DNA from: UBA4575 sp002386945
GTDB lineage: Bacteria > Pseudomonadota > Gammaproteobacteria > UBA4575
DNA length: 64,000 nt
Assembly (NCBI GenBank): GCA_943789445.1
Contig: CALSUC010000001.1
Coordinates: 671,751-735,750, forward strand
Direction of reading: 5' to 3'
Numbering within the stretch: position 1 is the stretch's first letter; the number at the start of each line of letters is the position of its first letter. Under the pieces are notes generated by a model. The model was not told where the DNA came from and made no database searches. It saw nothing but the letters and a program-made list of their open reading frames with translations. Positions 9,406 through 18,192 of the stretch are shown here, piece after piece. The translations under genes were made by a program, and so were the position numbers.

Positions 9406-11565
9406 ATGACAGTTAGAAAAATTAGTCTTGCACTCTGTTGCACCGGTTTCTTTGCCTTTTTGGTTGCTTGTAGCGATCAGGGGCTAAATAACCCGTACCG
9501 TGACAACGATAGCGCCAGTTCCATCATCTATAGTTCGTTCTCTGAGCGACCGAAAGAGTTAGACCCGGTGAAGTCGTATAACGCGGGTGAATACGAGTTT
9601 ATTGCACAAATCTATGAGCCACCGCTGCAGTATCATTTCCTTAAGCGGCCTTATCAACTGGTGCCTCTAGCTGCTACTCGGATGCCGGAAAAGCAGTTTT
9701 TTGACGCTACAGGCGCCTTATTGCCTGAAGACGTTGATCCAAAGCAGGTTGCCTACACCGAATACACGGTGACGATACAGTCGGGGATCCGTTATCAACC
9801 GCACCCTGCCTTTAGTAAAGATGCGGCAGGTGAGTTTCATTATCATCAATTAACGCCAGCCGATCTGCAAAACATCAATAAGTTGGCCGATTTTGAATCG
9901 GTGGCTAGTCGCATCCTGACGGCAGAGGATTATGTCTATCAGATTAAGCGATTAGCACATCCCAATCTGCACTCTCCTTTAGCTGGCTTGCTGAGTAACT
10001 ATATTCGAGGTTTTAAGGACTATCGTAGCGATGTGTTAACGCAGTTGGATAGGCAAGAAACCTGGTTAGATCTGCGTCAGATAGCGATGTCAGGGGTTGA
10101 GGTGTTAGATCAGCAGCGCTACCAGATTCGAGTCGAAGGTGTCTATCCACAGTTTATCTATTGGCTAAGCATGCCATTTTTTGCCCCCATTCCATGGGAG
10201 GCGGATCGCTTCTATTCGCAGCAGGGTATGGCAGAACGGAATATTTCATTTGATTGGTATCCCGTCGGTACAGGCCCTTATATGTTGACTGAGAATAATC
10301 CAAACCTACGCATGGTCTTGTCTAAGAATCCTAACTTTCATGGTGAGTTATATCCGACTGAAGGCGAACCAGGTGATGCCGAACGTGGTTTATTGCAGGA
10401 TGCGGGTAAGCCATTACCCTTTGTAGACCGTATTGAATTTAGTCTGGAGAAAGAGAGCATTCCTTATTGGAATAAGTTCTTACAAGGCTATTACGACACC
10501 TCGGGTATTTCCTCTGATAGCTTTGATCAATCGGTAGAGTTGAATTCACGTGGTGAGTTCGGTCTCAGCGACGAGATGATTGAGCGTGATATCAAAATGT
10601 CATCAGCGGTTGCTACCAGTCTTTACTACCTTGGTTTTAATATGCTTGACCCAGTGATTGGTGGGGATAGTGAGCGCGCACGCTTATTGCGTCGTGCGAT
10701 CTCGATAGCGGTGGACTACGATGAGTTTATCTCGATCTTTCGTAATGGCCGTGGTGAGCCAGCGCAGGGGCCAATCCCCCCAGGTATCTTTGGCTTTGAA
10801 GAGGGTCAGGCAGGGATCAATCCTTACGTCTACGATTGGCAGAAGGGTAGCTTGAAGCGTAAAAGTATTCAGCAAGCAAAGCAGATTTTGACCGATGCTG
10901 GTTACGCCAATGGGATTGATCAAGAAAGCGGTAAACCATTGATCTTATACTTTGATACGGTCAGTCGTGGTGCTGATAGTAAGGCGTTGCTGAACTGGAT
11001 GGTGAAACAATTTGCCAAGCTTGATATTCAATTAGTGATCCGAACTACCGATGGCAATCGCTTCATGGATAAATTGGACAAGGGTACATTCCAGATTTAT
11101 CAGTTGGGTTGGAATGCAGACTATCCAGACCCTGAAAACTTTTTCTTCTTGCTCTATGGCCCTAACTCTATGGCCTTGAGTAAGGGTCAGAACTACAGTA
11201 ATTACCAAAACCCTAATTATGATCGACTGTTCGATAAGATGAAGGCGATGGAAAACAGTCCCGAACGCTTACGTATTATTCGAGAAATGAATGCAATTGT
11301 GCGTGCCGATGCACCATGGGTGTGGTCGTTCTATCCAAAGCAATACTCTTTGAATCATGCGTGGTATCAGAATGTGAAGCCCAATTTAATGGCGAATAAT
11401 ACCTTCAAATATCGTCGGGTCGATGCAGCGAAACGGGCGCAGATGCGCAAAGAATGGAATGACGCCGTACTCTGGCCAGTGTATGCATTGTTTCTACTGC
11501 TATTGCTAAGCATTGTGCCAGCCATCATTAGTTATCGTAAACGTGAACTCGCGAGGGGTTTATGA
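9406..11565 (+). CDS. ABC transporter substrate-binding lipoprotein, oligopeptide family
   Basis: SBP_bac_5 family receptor delivering peptides or similar solutes to the permeases encoded next. The signal peptide ends in a lipobox (FLVAC, Cys22), so it is predicted to be lipid-anchored. Family features include YDWYPVGTGPYML-like text (FDWYPVGTGPYML) and a C-lobe with GWNADYPDPENFF. At 719 residues it is long for the family. Unusually, the C-terminus has a second hydrophobic stretch (about residues 688-708, VYALFLLLLLSIVPAI) followed by RKRE, as in a stop-transfer anchor. Its last four bases overlap the next start (ATGA). YejA is the nearest named relative I would suggest, without certainty. 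Confidence 0.88.
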   Translation: MTVRKISLALCCTGFFAFLVACSDQGLNNPYRDNDSASSIIYSSFSERPKELDPVKSYNAGEYEFIAQIYEPPLQYHFLKRPYQLVPLAATRMPEKQFFDATGALLPEDVDPKQVAYTEYTVTIQSGIRYQPHPAFSKDAAGEFHYHQLTPADLQNINKLADFESVASRILTAEDYVYQIKRLAHPNLHSPLAGLLSNYIRGFKDYRSDVLTQLDRQETWLDLRQIAMSGVEVLDQQRYQIRVEGVYPQFIYWLSMPFFAPIPWEADRFYSQQGMAERNISFDWYPVGTGPYMLTENNPNLRMVLSKNPNFHGELYPTEGEPGDAERGLLQDAGKPLPFVDRIEFSLEKESIPYWNKFLQGYYDTSGISSDSFDQSVELNSRGEFGLSDEMIERDIKMSSAVATSLYYLGFNMLDPVIGGDSERARLLRRAISIAVDYDEFISIFRNGRGEPAQGPIPPGIFGFEEGQAGINPYVYDWQKGSLKRKSIQQAKQILTDAGYANGIDQESGKPLILYFDTVSRGADSKALLNWMVKQFAKLDIQLVIRTTDGNRFMDKLDKGTFQIYQLGWNADYPDPENFFFLLYGPNSMALSKGQNYSNYQNPNYDRLFDKMKAMENSPERLRIIREMNAIVRADAPWVWSFYPKQYSLNHAWYQNVKPNLMANNTFKYRRVDAAKRAQMRKEWNDAVLWPVYALFLLLLLSIVPAIISYRKRELARGL

Positions 11566-12539
11566 GCGCTTATATTATTCGTCGTATGTTATATGCCATT
11601 CCGATTCTTATCGGCATTAACTTGATTACCTTTGTCCTGTTTTTTGTGGTCAATTCGCCTGATGATATGGCCTTGATGCAACTGGGTTCAAAACACACTA
11701 CTGAACTTCAGATTGAAGATTGGAAACGTGAGCGCGGCTATCATTTGCCGCTGCTATATAACGCTGAACAGTCTGGGCTTGCTGCCGTAACAGAGACTAT
11801 TTTCTATCAGAAATCAGCCAAGCTGTTTGTCTTTGATTTTGGTAGTTCTGATAGCGGCCGAGATATTGGCTATGATATTTCACAGCGCATGTGGCCTAGT
11901 TTAGCCTTGGCCATCCCAACGCTGCTGGTGGGTCTATTAGTGACGATCACGCTGGCGCTGACTATCGCCTTCTTTCGCGGTACCTATATCGACTATTGGG
12001 CGGTGATTATCTGTGTCGCTTTAATTTCAATCTCTTCGTTGTTTTATATTATTGGTGGACAATTTTTGATCGGTAAACTGCTTAAGATCGTGCCGATTTC
12101 AGGCTTTGATACCGGCCTACATGCCTTGAAGTTTATGATCCTTCCAGTATTGATTGGTATCGTTGGTGGTATTGGTTCTAATACGCGATGGTATCGCACG
12201 ATCTTTCTTGAAGAGATCAATAAAGACTATGTGCGTACTGCACGGTCTAAAGGCTTATCGGAACAGATGGTGCTGTTTAAGCATGTCTTACGCAATGCCT
12301 TGATACCGATTTTGACTGGTGTGGTGGTAGTGCTACCACTGTTGTTTATGGGTAGCCTGCTCACTGAAAATTTCTTTGGTATTCCGGGTCTAGGTAGCTA
12401 CACCATTGATGCAATTAATCGACAAGATTTTGCCATCGTACGTGCAATGGTCTTCTTAGGTTCGGTACTCTATATCATTGGTCTGGTGTTGACGGATATC
12501 TCTTACACCTTAGTCGATCCACGGATTCGCCTGAGTTAA
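11562..12539 (+). CDS. ABC transporter permease, DppB/YejB type
   Basis: Inner-membrane permease of the binding-protein-dependent family. The N-terminal MSAYIIRRMLYAIPILIGINLITFVLFF is typical of DppB/OppB/YejB proteins. Several membrane segments follow, and the EAA loop that contacts the ATPase reads YVRTARSKGLSEQMVLFKHVLRNA. 325 residues is normal. It overlaps the receptor gene by 4 bp and is followed 4 bp later by the second permease, so the four genes form one operon. Confidence 0.92.
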   Translation: MSAYIIRRMLYAIPILIGINLITFVLFFVVNSPDDMALMQLGSKHTTELQIEDWKRERGYHLPLLYNAEQSGLAAVTETIFYQKSAKLFVFDFGSSDSGRDIGYDISQRMWPSLALAIPTLLVGLLVTITLALTIAFFRGTYIDYWAVIICVALISISSLFYIIGGQFLIGKLLKIVPISGFDTGLHALKFMILPVLIGIVGGIGSNTRWYRTIFLEEINKDYVRTARSKGLSEQMVLFKHVLRNALIPILTGVVVVLPLLFMGSLLTENFFGIPGLGSYTIDAINRQDFAIVRAMVFLGSVLYIIGLVLTDISYTLVDPRIRLS

Positions 12540-12543
12540 TCTT

Positions 12544-13959
12544 ATGTCCATACAACCCACCTTTTTGATTACAGACCTACTGTTTTTCGCCTTAACCATC
12601 AGCTTGATCGCCTTTGTCTTTGTCGTGCGTAAGCGACCGCATTTGAGTCGCCCTTGGTCACAGGTTTTAAAGAGTACTACTGGTTCAGTCTCTTTGATGA
12701 TCCTGTTGTTTTACTATGCCATTGCATTAGTTGATTCAGTGCATTTTCATCCACGAGTTGCACAGGCGACAGAGAGTCAATATCAATATTCCAGTGAAGT
12801 ACATAGTCTGCTGGATGTGCTAATGACACCTATGCGTAGCCGCATGGAAAAAACCTTTTCAGCACCTTTGGCAACACATTCATTCGCCAAAGAGATGATG
12901 CAAAATGAGGCAGGCCAGCTACAACGTGATTACCCACGGCTGAATTATGGTGGTGCCCATCTGGCACAGCCGGAAGATCAAAAAGCGGCAGATATTATCA
13001 GTATTAGCCTACAGGCCAGTGCGCAGGCCTTGTTCTATTGGGCGCTGATTTGGCTCTTTATGCTTTGGCTTTATAGCCAACGTAATAATCAAGGTTTAGC
13101 GACACTGTTGGCTAATGTCCTAAAGGCTAAAACAACATACCCTCTGCGTGCGATCGCTATCACCAGTGCGGTACTCATGCTGCTGACAGTAGTGAGCATG
13201 CAGCTCGGTCAACATTATCATTTGTTTGGTACGGATAAGGTCGGTCAAGACGTGTTCTATCAAGCGGTTAAAAGTGTACGCACCGGTATCTTGATTGGTG
13301 TGCTGACAACTCTGATTACCTTGCCTCTGGCGATCTTGCTGGGTGCCTTGGCAGGTTTTTTTCGCGGTTGGGTAGATGATGTTATTCAGTATATTTACAC
13401 CACCTTGAACTCGATTCCTCATGTGCTGCTGATTGCGGCTGCGGTGTTATTACTGCAAGTATATATGAGTGGCCATGCAGATGATTTTGATAGCCTCACA
13501 GAGCGTGCTGATCTGCGCTTGTTATTCCTTTGTTTGATCTTGGGTATTACTAGTTGGACGGGTCTTTGCCGTTTACTGCGTGCAGAAACTTTTAAGCTGC
13601 GTGAGATGGAATATATTCAAGCAGCTGAGGCCTTTGGGGTCTCTAAATTTAAGATCTTAATGCGCCATGTGATGCCAAACTTCATGCATATTGTGATCAT
13701 CAGTGTGGTGTTGGATTTTAGTGGTCTGGTGTTAGCTGAGGCAGTGCTTTCCTATATTAATATCGGTGTCGATCCATCGATGAATAGTTGGGGCAATATG
13801 ATCAATCAGGCGCGTTTAGAAATGGCACGTGACCCTATTGTGTGGTGGTCCTTGTCAGCCGCTTTTGTGTTTATGTTTACCCTAGTCTTGTTTGCTAATC
13901 TATTTGCTGATGTGGTGCGTGATGCGCTGGATCCTCGTGTTGTCAGGGGAGAGCAATAG
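12544..13959 (+). CDS. ABC transporter permease, DppC/YejE type, with long N-terminal region
   Basis: Second permease of the importer. The C-terminal half holds the conserved core with FGTDKVGQDVFYQ and an EAA loop (YIQAAEAFGVSKFKILMRHVMPN). It is 471 residues, against about 300-340 for common family members. The extra lies in the N-terminal 230 residues: two membrane segments, a soluble section around residues 70-150, then a third membrane segment before the conserved core. The soluble section may be periplasmic and contact the membrane-anchored receptor; that is inference. The gene stops 1 bp before the ATPase start. Confidence 0.9.
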   Translation: MSIQPTFLITDLLFFALTISLIAFVFVVRKRPHLSRPWSQVLKSTTGSVSLMILLFYYAIALVDSVHFHPRVAQATESQYQYSSEVHSLLDVLMTPMRSRMEKTFSAPLATHSFAKEMMQNEAGQLQRDYPRLNYGGAHLAQPEDQKAADIISISLQASAQALFYWALIWLFMLWLYSQRNNQGLATLLANVLKAKTTYPLRAIAITSAVLMLLTVVSMQLGQHYHLFGTDKVGQDVFYQAVKSVRTGILIGVLTTLITLPLAILLGALAGFFRGWVDDVIQYIYTTLNSIPHVLLIAAAVLLLQVYMSGHADDFDSLTERADLRLLFLCLILGITSWTGLCRLLRAETFKLREMEYIQAAEAFGVSKFKILMRHVMPNFMHIVIISVVLDFSGLVLAEAVLSYINIGVDPSMNSWGNMINQARLEMARDPIVWWSLSAAFVFMFTLVLFANLFADVVRDALDPRVVRGEQ

Positions 13960-13960
13960 C

Positions 13961-15607
13961 ATGTCTTTGCTAATAGTGAATGGGTTGAGTACTGAGATTC
14001 GTGGTCGCGGTGAAAGCAATTTGGTGGTGCGTGATATTTCTTTTCGGGTAGAGCGTGGTGAGACCCTGGCCCTGGTGGGTGAGTCAGGTTCAGGTAAGTC
14101 GATGACGGCACTCTCTATTGCTCGATTACTACCACCGGCAGCACAAGTTAGTGCGGGTGAAATTAAATTGTCTGGGCGTGATCTGATGCAGATCAGTGAG
14201 CGTGAAATGCGGGATGTCCGTGGTTCGAAAATCGCGATGATTTTCCAGGAGCCGATGAATTCATTAAATCCTGTTCTAACCATAGGCGACCAAATCGCTG
14301 AGTGTGTGCGCAGACATCAAAGCGTTACACGGTCAGCGGCACGACAACAGAGTATAGAGTTATTAGCGGCTGTTGGCCTGCCTGTGCCACAACGTAATAT
14401 TGATGAATACCCACATCAACTATCAGGTGGGATGCGCCAACGGGTGATGATTGCTATTGCATTGGCAGCGCAACCCGATCTGTTGATTGCAGATGAACCG
14501 ACTACGGCCTTAGATGTAACGATTCAAGCACAGGTGCTGGATCTACTAAAAGACCTGCAAAGTCAGTTTAATATGGGATTATTGTTTATCACCCATGACC
14601 TGGCCGTGGTCAAGCAGACAGTCGATCGAATAGCCGTGATGCATCAAGGTGAGCTAGTTGAGCATGGCACGAATGAGGCGTTTTTTGCGTCACCGAAACA
14701 CGCCTATAGCCGTGCCTTGCTGGCGGCTATTCCGACGGCACAGAAGCGCCTACAGAGAGATTTAGAGCAAGACGCTAAGCGAGTGTCTGCGGTCGCACAG
14801 CCAGAGGCTGAGGATGCAGCAGGACCTATCTTGTCGGTACGTAATCTACAGGTGCATTTCCCGATACGTGGGGGTGTGTTTAGACGTGCTGTCGATTATG
14901 TGCGGGCAGTGGATGATGTGTCTTTTGATCTCCACGCAGGCAAGACCTTAGCCTTAGTTGGTGAATCAGGCTGTGGTAAAACCACAGTCGGTAAGGCTAT
15001 TTTACAGTTACTGAAAAGTAATCAAGGGTCGGTGCAGTTTCAACAACGTGACTTACAAACCTTGGGTAACGAAGATCTACGTAAAATACGGCAGGATTTG
15101 CAAATAGTATTCCAAGACCCTTATTCCTCATTGAATCCTAGAATGTTAGTGGGTGATATCTTGGAAGAGGGTATGACCGCCTTAGCCGTCCTTAAGACAA
15201 CTCAAGATCGTAAACGGAAGATTAAATTGTTATTAGATCAGGTCGGGCTACCAGCCGATTCTGTTCTACGCTATCCACATGAGTTTTCGGGTGGTCAACG
15301 GCAGCGTATTAGTATTGCTAGGGCCTTAGCGGTTGAGCCCAAACTGATTGTTTGTGATGAACCTACCAGTGCCTTAGATGTATCAGTGCAGGCGCAGGTG
15401 TTAAATCTGCTCATCGACTTGCAAGAGGAGTTGGGTATGAGTTATTTGTTTATTACTCATGATATGGCAGTGGTGAGCTATTTGGCTGATGAAGTAGCGG
15501 TGATGCATCAAGGTCAGATTGTAGAGCAGGGCCCCACTGAGCAGATATTGTTGCAGCCGCAACATCACTATACACAGAAGTTGTTGGCTGCAGTGCCTAG
15601 CCTATAG
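13961..15607 (+). CDS. ABC transporter ATP-binding protein with two nucleotide-binding domains (YejF/DppDF type)
   Basis: Energises the peptide-type importer. Two complete ABC domains are fused: the first has Walker A GESGSGKS, signature LSGGMRQR and Walker B LLIADEP; the second has GESGCGKT, FSGGQRQR and LIVCDEP. The C-terminal oligopeptide-type extension follows each. I chose ATG 13961 (548 residues) because AGGGGAG precedes it at a good distance and the protein then starts MSLLIVNGLS; a longer in-frame start at 13892 would run inside the permease gene. It is the last gene of the operon. Confidence 0.93.
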   Translation: MSLLIVNGLSTEIRGRGESNLVVRDISFRVERGETLALVGESGSGKSMTALSIARLLPPAAQVSAGEIKLSGRDLMQISEREMRDVRGSKIAMIFQEPMNSLNPVLTIGDQIAECVRRHQSVTRSAARQQSIELLAAVGLPVPQRNIDEYPHQLSGGMRQRVMIAIALAAQPDLLIADEPTTALDVTIQAQVLDLLKDLQSQFNMGLLFITHDLAVVKQTVDRIAVMHQGELVEHGTNEAFFASPKHAYSRALLAAIPTAQKRLQRDLEQDAKRVSAVAQPEAEDAAGPILSVRNLQVHFPIRGGVFRRAVDYVRAVDDVSFDLHAGKTLALVGESGCGKTTVGKAILQLLKSNQGSVQFQQRDLQTLGNEDLRKIRQDLQIVFQDPYSSLNPRMLVGDILEEGMTALAVLKTTQDRKRKIKLLLDQVGLPADSVLRYPHEFSGGQRQRISIARALAVEPKLIVCDEPTSALDVSVQAQVLNLLIDLQEELGMSYLFITHDMAVVSYLADEVAVMHQGQIVEQGPTEQILLQPQHHYTQKLLAAVPSL

Positions 15608-15652
15608 TATTTTGGGCGTTTAGCTGAGTACGCAAATGAGAGCTGTAATCTA

Positions 15653-16390
15653 ATGCAAGAACAGGCTGAAGAAATCAGACAATTTTACCAGACGCAGGTA
15701 GGAGTTAATGCAGCGCGTGAGGTAGAGAAAATAGTTTGGCAGCAATGCGCTTCTATCTTTGGTTACTATGCACTAGAGCTGGATAATGTGTTTGCCGAAG
15801 GTGGCTTGCTTAAAAATTCAACGATTACTAAAACCCTAATACTGAAGCCGACAGAACCCGCTGATGTGATAGCGCAGGCAGAAGCCTTACCGTTTGAGAA
15901 CGACAGCATTGATCTCATCGTGTTGCCACATAGTCTAGATATTGCAGATGATCCTCATCAAGTGTTGCGTGAGGTAGAGCGTTGCTTAGTCCCCGACGGT
16001 TACGTCATCATTATTGGTTTTAATCTATTCTCTCTTTATGGCCTTTGGCATCTATTACATAAGTGGCGAAAGCGAGGCTCCATGTGGAGTAGACCTTTCT
16101 ATAGTGTTGGCCGCATCCGAGATTGGTGTTCCTTGCTGGGTCTAGACAAGATTAAGGTCAGTTATGCCGCGTATTTGCCGCCAATACAGCGTTTGCAACA
16201 GCTGTTATCGATGCAACGGTTAGCTGGTTTAGTCGAGCGTCGTCTGCGTTACAGTGGTGGTGTCTATGTTATGGTTGCGCATAAGCGAATAGCGCGATTA
16301 ACACCGCTACGTCGACGCTGGGTACGTCCGGAAAACCTGATCCCTGGCAAGATTGCAAAACCGAGTATAGGGATGAGAAAGAATGACTGA
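15653..16390 (+). CDS. class I SAM methyltransferase-like protein, YafS-like
   Basis: 245 residues with a methyltransferase type 11 pattern: ALPFENDSIDLIVLPHSLD, DPHQVLREVERCLVPDGYVIIIGFN. The location directly before rnhA, overlapping it by 8 bp, is that of E. coli yafS, and the two proteins share the pattern LxFxxxSxDxxLLxH...PHxxLRExxRxLxxDGxxxIxGFNxxS. The glycine-rich SAM motif I (E/DxGxGxG) is not visible near the expected place (YYALELDNVFAEGGLL), as in YafS itself, so enzymatic activity is uncertain. The C-terminus is very basic. Confidence 0.75.
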   Translation: MQEQAEEIRQFYQTQVGVNAAREVEKIVWQQCASIFGYYALELDNVFAEGGLLKNSTITKTLILKPTEPADVIAQAEALPFENDSIDLIVLPHSLDIADDPHQVLREVERCLVPDGYVIIIGFNLFSLYGLWHLLHKWRKRGSMWSRPFYSVGRIRDWCSLLGLDKIKVSYAAYLPPIQRLQQLLSMQRLAGLVERRLRYSGGVYVMVAHKRIARLTPLRRRWVRPENLIPGKIAKPSIGMRKND

Positions 16391-16826
16391 TCGTGTTGAA
16401 ATATTTACTGACGGTGCCTGCAAAGGCAACCCTGGGCCAGGGGGCTGGGGCGCCTTATTGCGCGTCAATGGACAATCTAAAGAATTAAAGGGTAGTGAGC
16501 CTGAGACAACTAATAACCGAATGGAAATGCAGGCGGTGATTAGTGCGCTAGAAAGCCTAAAACAGCCTTGCTCAGTGCAATTAACGACAGATTCAAAATA
16601 TGTCCTTGATGGCGTTAAGAGTTGGATGCCTAATTGGAAAAAACGTGGTTGGAAAACAGCCAGCAAGGCACCAGTAAAAAATAAAGACCTCTGGATGAAG
16701 ATTGATGTCTTGGTACAATCGCATGATATTGAATGGGCTTGGGTTAAAGGACATAGCGGGCATGTTGAAAATGAGCGTGTTGATCAACTCGCAAATGATG
16801 CGATTGATGAGATGCAGAGAACTTAA
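16383..16826 (+). CDS. rnhA: ribonuclease HI
   Basis: Cuts the RNA strand of RNA-DNA hybrids, removing primers and R-loops. 147 residues. The acidic metal ligands are seen as Asp in EIFTDGACKGNPG, Glu in NNRMEMQAV, Asp in TDSKYVLDG and Asp in NERVDQLAN. The basic helix GWKTASKAPVKNKDLW and catalytic-loop His (KGHSGHVENE) are present. It overlaps the upstream YafS-like gene by 8 bp and precedes dnaQ, an arrangement shared with E. coli except that the two are codirectional here. Confidence 0.97.
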   Translation: MTDRVEIFTDGACKGNPGPGGWGALLRVNGQSKELKGSEPETTNNRMEMQAVISALESLKQPCSVQLTTDSKYVLDGVKSWMPNWKKRGWKTASKAPVKNKDLWMKIDVLVQSHDIEWAWVKGHSGHVENERVDQLANDAIDEMQRT

Positions 16827-16872
16827 TATTTCGATTATGACTTTATTTTTAATCGCTTAAGGTGAATACATA

Positions 16873-17613
16873 ATGCGTCAGATTGTATTAGATACTGAGA
16901 CCACTGGACTGGAAGTGTCTGATGGCCATCGCATTATTGAGATTGGTGCGGTTGAGATTATTAATCGCAGTCTGACCGGTAATGTTTACCATCAATACCT
17001 GAACCCTGAACGCGCAATTGATGAAGGTGCGCAAGAGGTTCACGGCATCAGTATTGAATCGCTACAAGATAAGCCTAAATTTCATGAGATAAGTGATGAC
17101 TTCATCGAGTTTATTCGTGGTGGTGAGCTGATTATTCATAATGCTGAGTTTGATATTGGGTTTTTAGAGGCCGAGCTCAAACTTATTGATGCGCCATATC
17201 AACGTTTAGAAGGGGAGGTCTGTGCCGCGGTCATAGACTCACTCAAGATGGCGCGTAAATTACATCCTGGGCAGCGTAATAACCTAGATGCCCTTTGTAA
17301 GCGTTATATGATTGATAACACGCAGCGAGAATTACACGGCGCTTTATTGGATGCGCAAATCCTATCCGATGTGTATCTGGCAATGACTGGTGGTCAAGTT
17401 AGTATGAGTTTGAGTGCTAATGCAGCGGCATCGCAGACCGATCAGGCACAGGCGGGTGGCAGTAGAGAGCAGCATGACCTACCGGTCACAGTAGTTGCCG
17501 CAGATGAGTTGCAGGCGCATGAAGAGTTCTTGAACTATATTGCTAAGCACAGCAATGACGAGACTAGTGTTTGGCAGGCGTTAGCTGAGGCTGCTGATCA
17601 GGGTGGAAAATAA
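16873..17613 (+). CDS. dnaQ: DNA polymerase III epsilon subunit (proofreading exonuclease)
   Basis: 3'-5' exonuclease of the replicative polymerase. DEDDh exonuclease motifs are present: ExoI VLDTETTGLEV, ExoII HNAEFDIGFLEAE and ExoIII with HGALLDAQILSDVY. The C-terminal segment after about residue 185 is the less conserved region that binds the alpha subunit; it contains the linker rich in Ala, Gln and Ser. 246 residues is normal. It converges with smpB, with an 8-bp gap. Confidence 0.96.
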   Translation: MRQIVLDTETTGLEVSDGHRIIEIGAVEIINRSLTGNVYHQYLNPERAIDEGAQEVHGISIESLQDKPKFHEISDDFIEFIRGGELIIHNAEFDIGFLEAELKLIDAPYQRLEGEVCAAVIDSLKMARKLHPGQRNNLDALCKRYMIDNTQRELHGALLDAQILSDVYLAMTGGQVSMSLSANAAASQTDQAQAGGSREQHDLPVTVVAADELQAHEEFLNYIAKHSNDETSVWQALAEAADQGGK

Positions 17614-17621
17614 GCAGTAGC

Positions 17622-18098
17622 TTAGGCGTCTGATTTCAAAACACGTGATTTATCACGTTGCCAATCACGATCTTTCTGTGAGGCGCGTTTGTCGTGCATT
17701 TGCTTACCCTTAGCAAGACCAACTTCTATCTTGGCGCGGCCTTTTTTCCAATACAGTTTGACCGGTACGACAGTGTAGCCCTTGCGATCTACAGCGCCGA
17801 CTAAGCGATCAATTTCCTTGCGATGCATCAGTAGTTTGCGTTTGCGAGTGGCATCAGGTGTGATATGAGTAGATGCTGTATTCAACGGTGTAATATGCGC
17901 ACCCTGTAAAAAAGCTTCACCGTCTTTGATGCTGATATAGCTTTCTTTTACTTGGATGCTTTTTGCCCGTAGACTTTTGACTTCCCAGCCTTCTAAGACG
18001 AGACCGGCCTCAAAACTATCTTCAATAAAGTAGTCGAAGCGCGCCTTCTTATTGATGGCGATGGTATTATCGTCAGACAGAGGTTTTTTCTTGCTCAT
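17622..18098 (-). CDS. smpB: SsrA-binding protein SmpB
   Basis: Partner of tmRNA in rescuing stalled ribosomes. 158 residues. Conserved features are INKKARFDYFIEDSFEAGLVLEGWEVKSLR, the oligonucleotide-binding barrel, and the C-terminal KGKQMHDKRASQKDRDWQRDK tail that enters the mRNA channel. No ssrA gene is visible in this window. It is transcribed divergently from the NSS transporter. Confidence 0.97.
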   Translation of the reverse strand: MSKKKPLSDDNTIAINKKARFDYFIEDSFEAGLVLEGWEVKSLRAKSIQVKESYISIKDGEAFLQGAHITPLNTASTHITPDATRKRKLLMHRKEIDRLVGAVDRKGYTVVPVKLYWKKGRAKIEVGLAKGKQMHDKRASQKDRDWQRDKSRVLKSDA

Positions 18099-18192
18099 AG
18101 ATGGTTTATAAGTAACAAATAGTCAGGGATTTACGCCTAGTTCTCAGGAATTAGGGGCGAAACCTGGATCATCCATCATACAACAGATCGCG

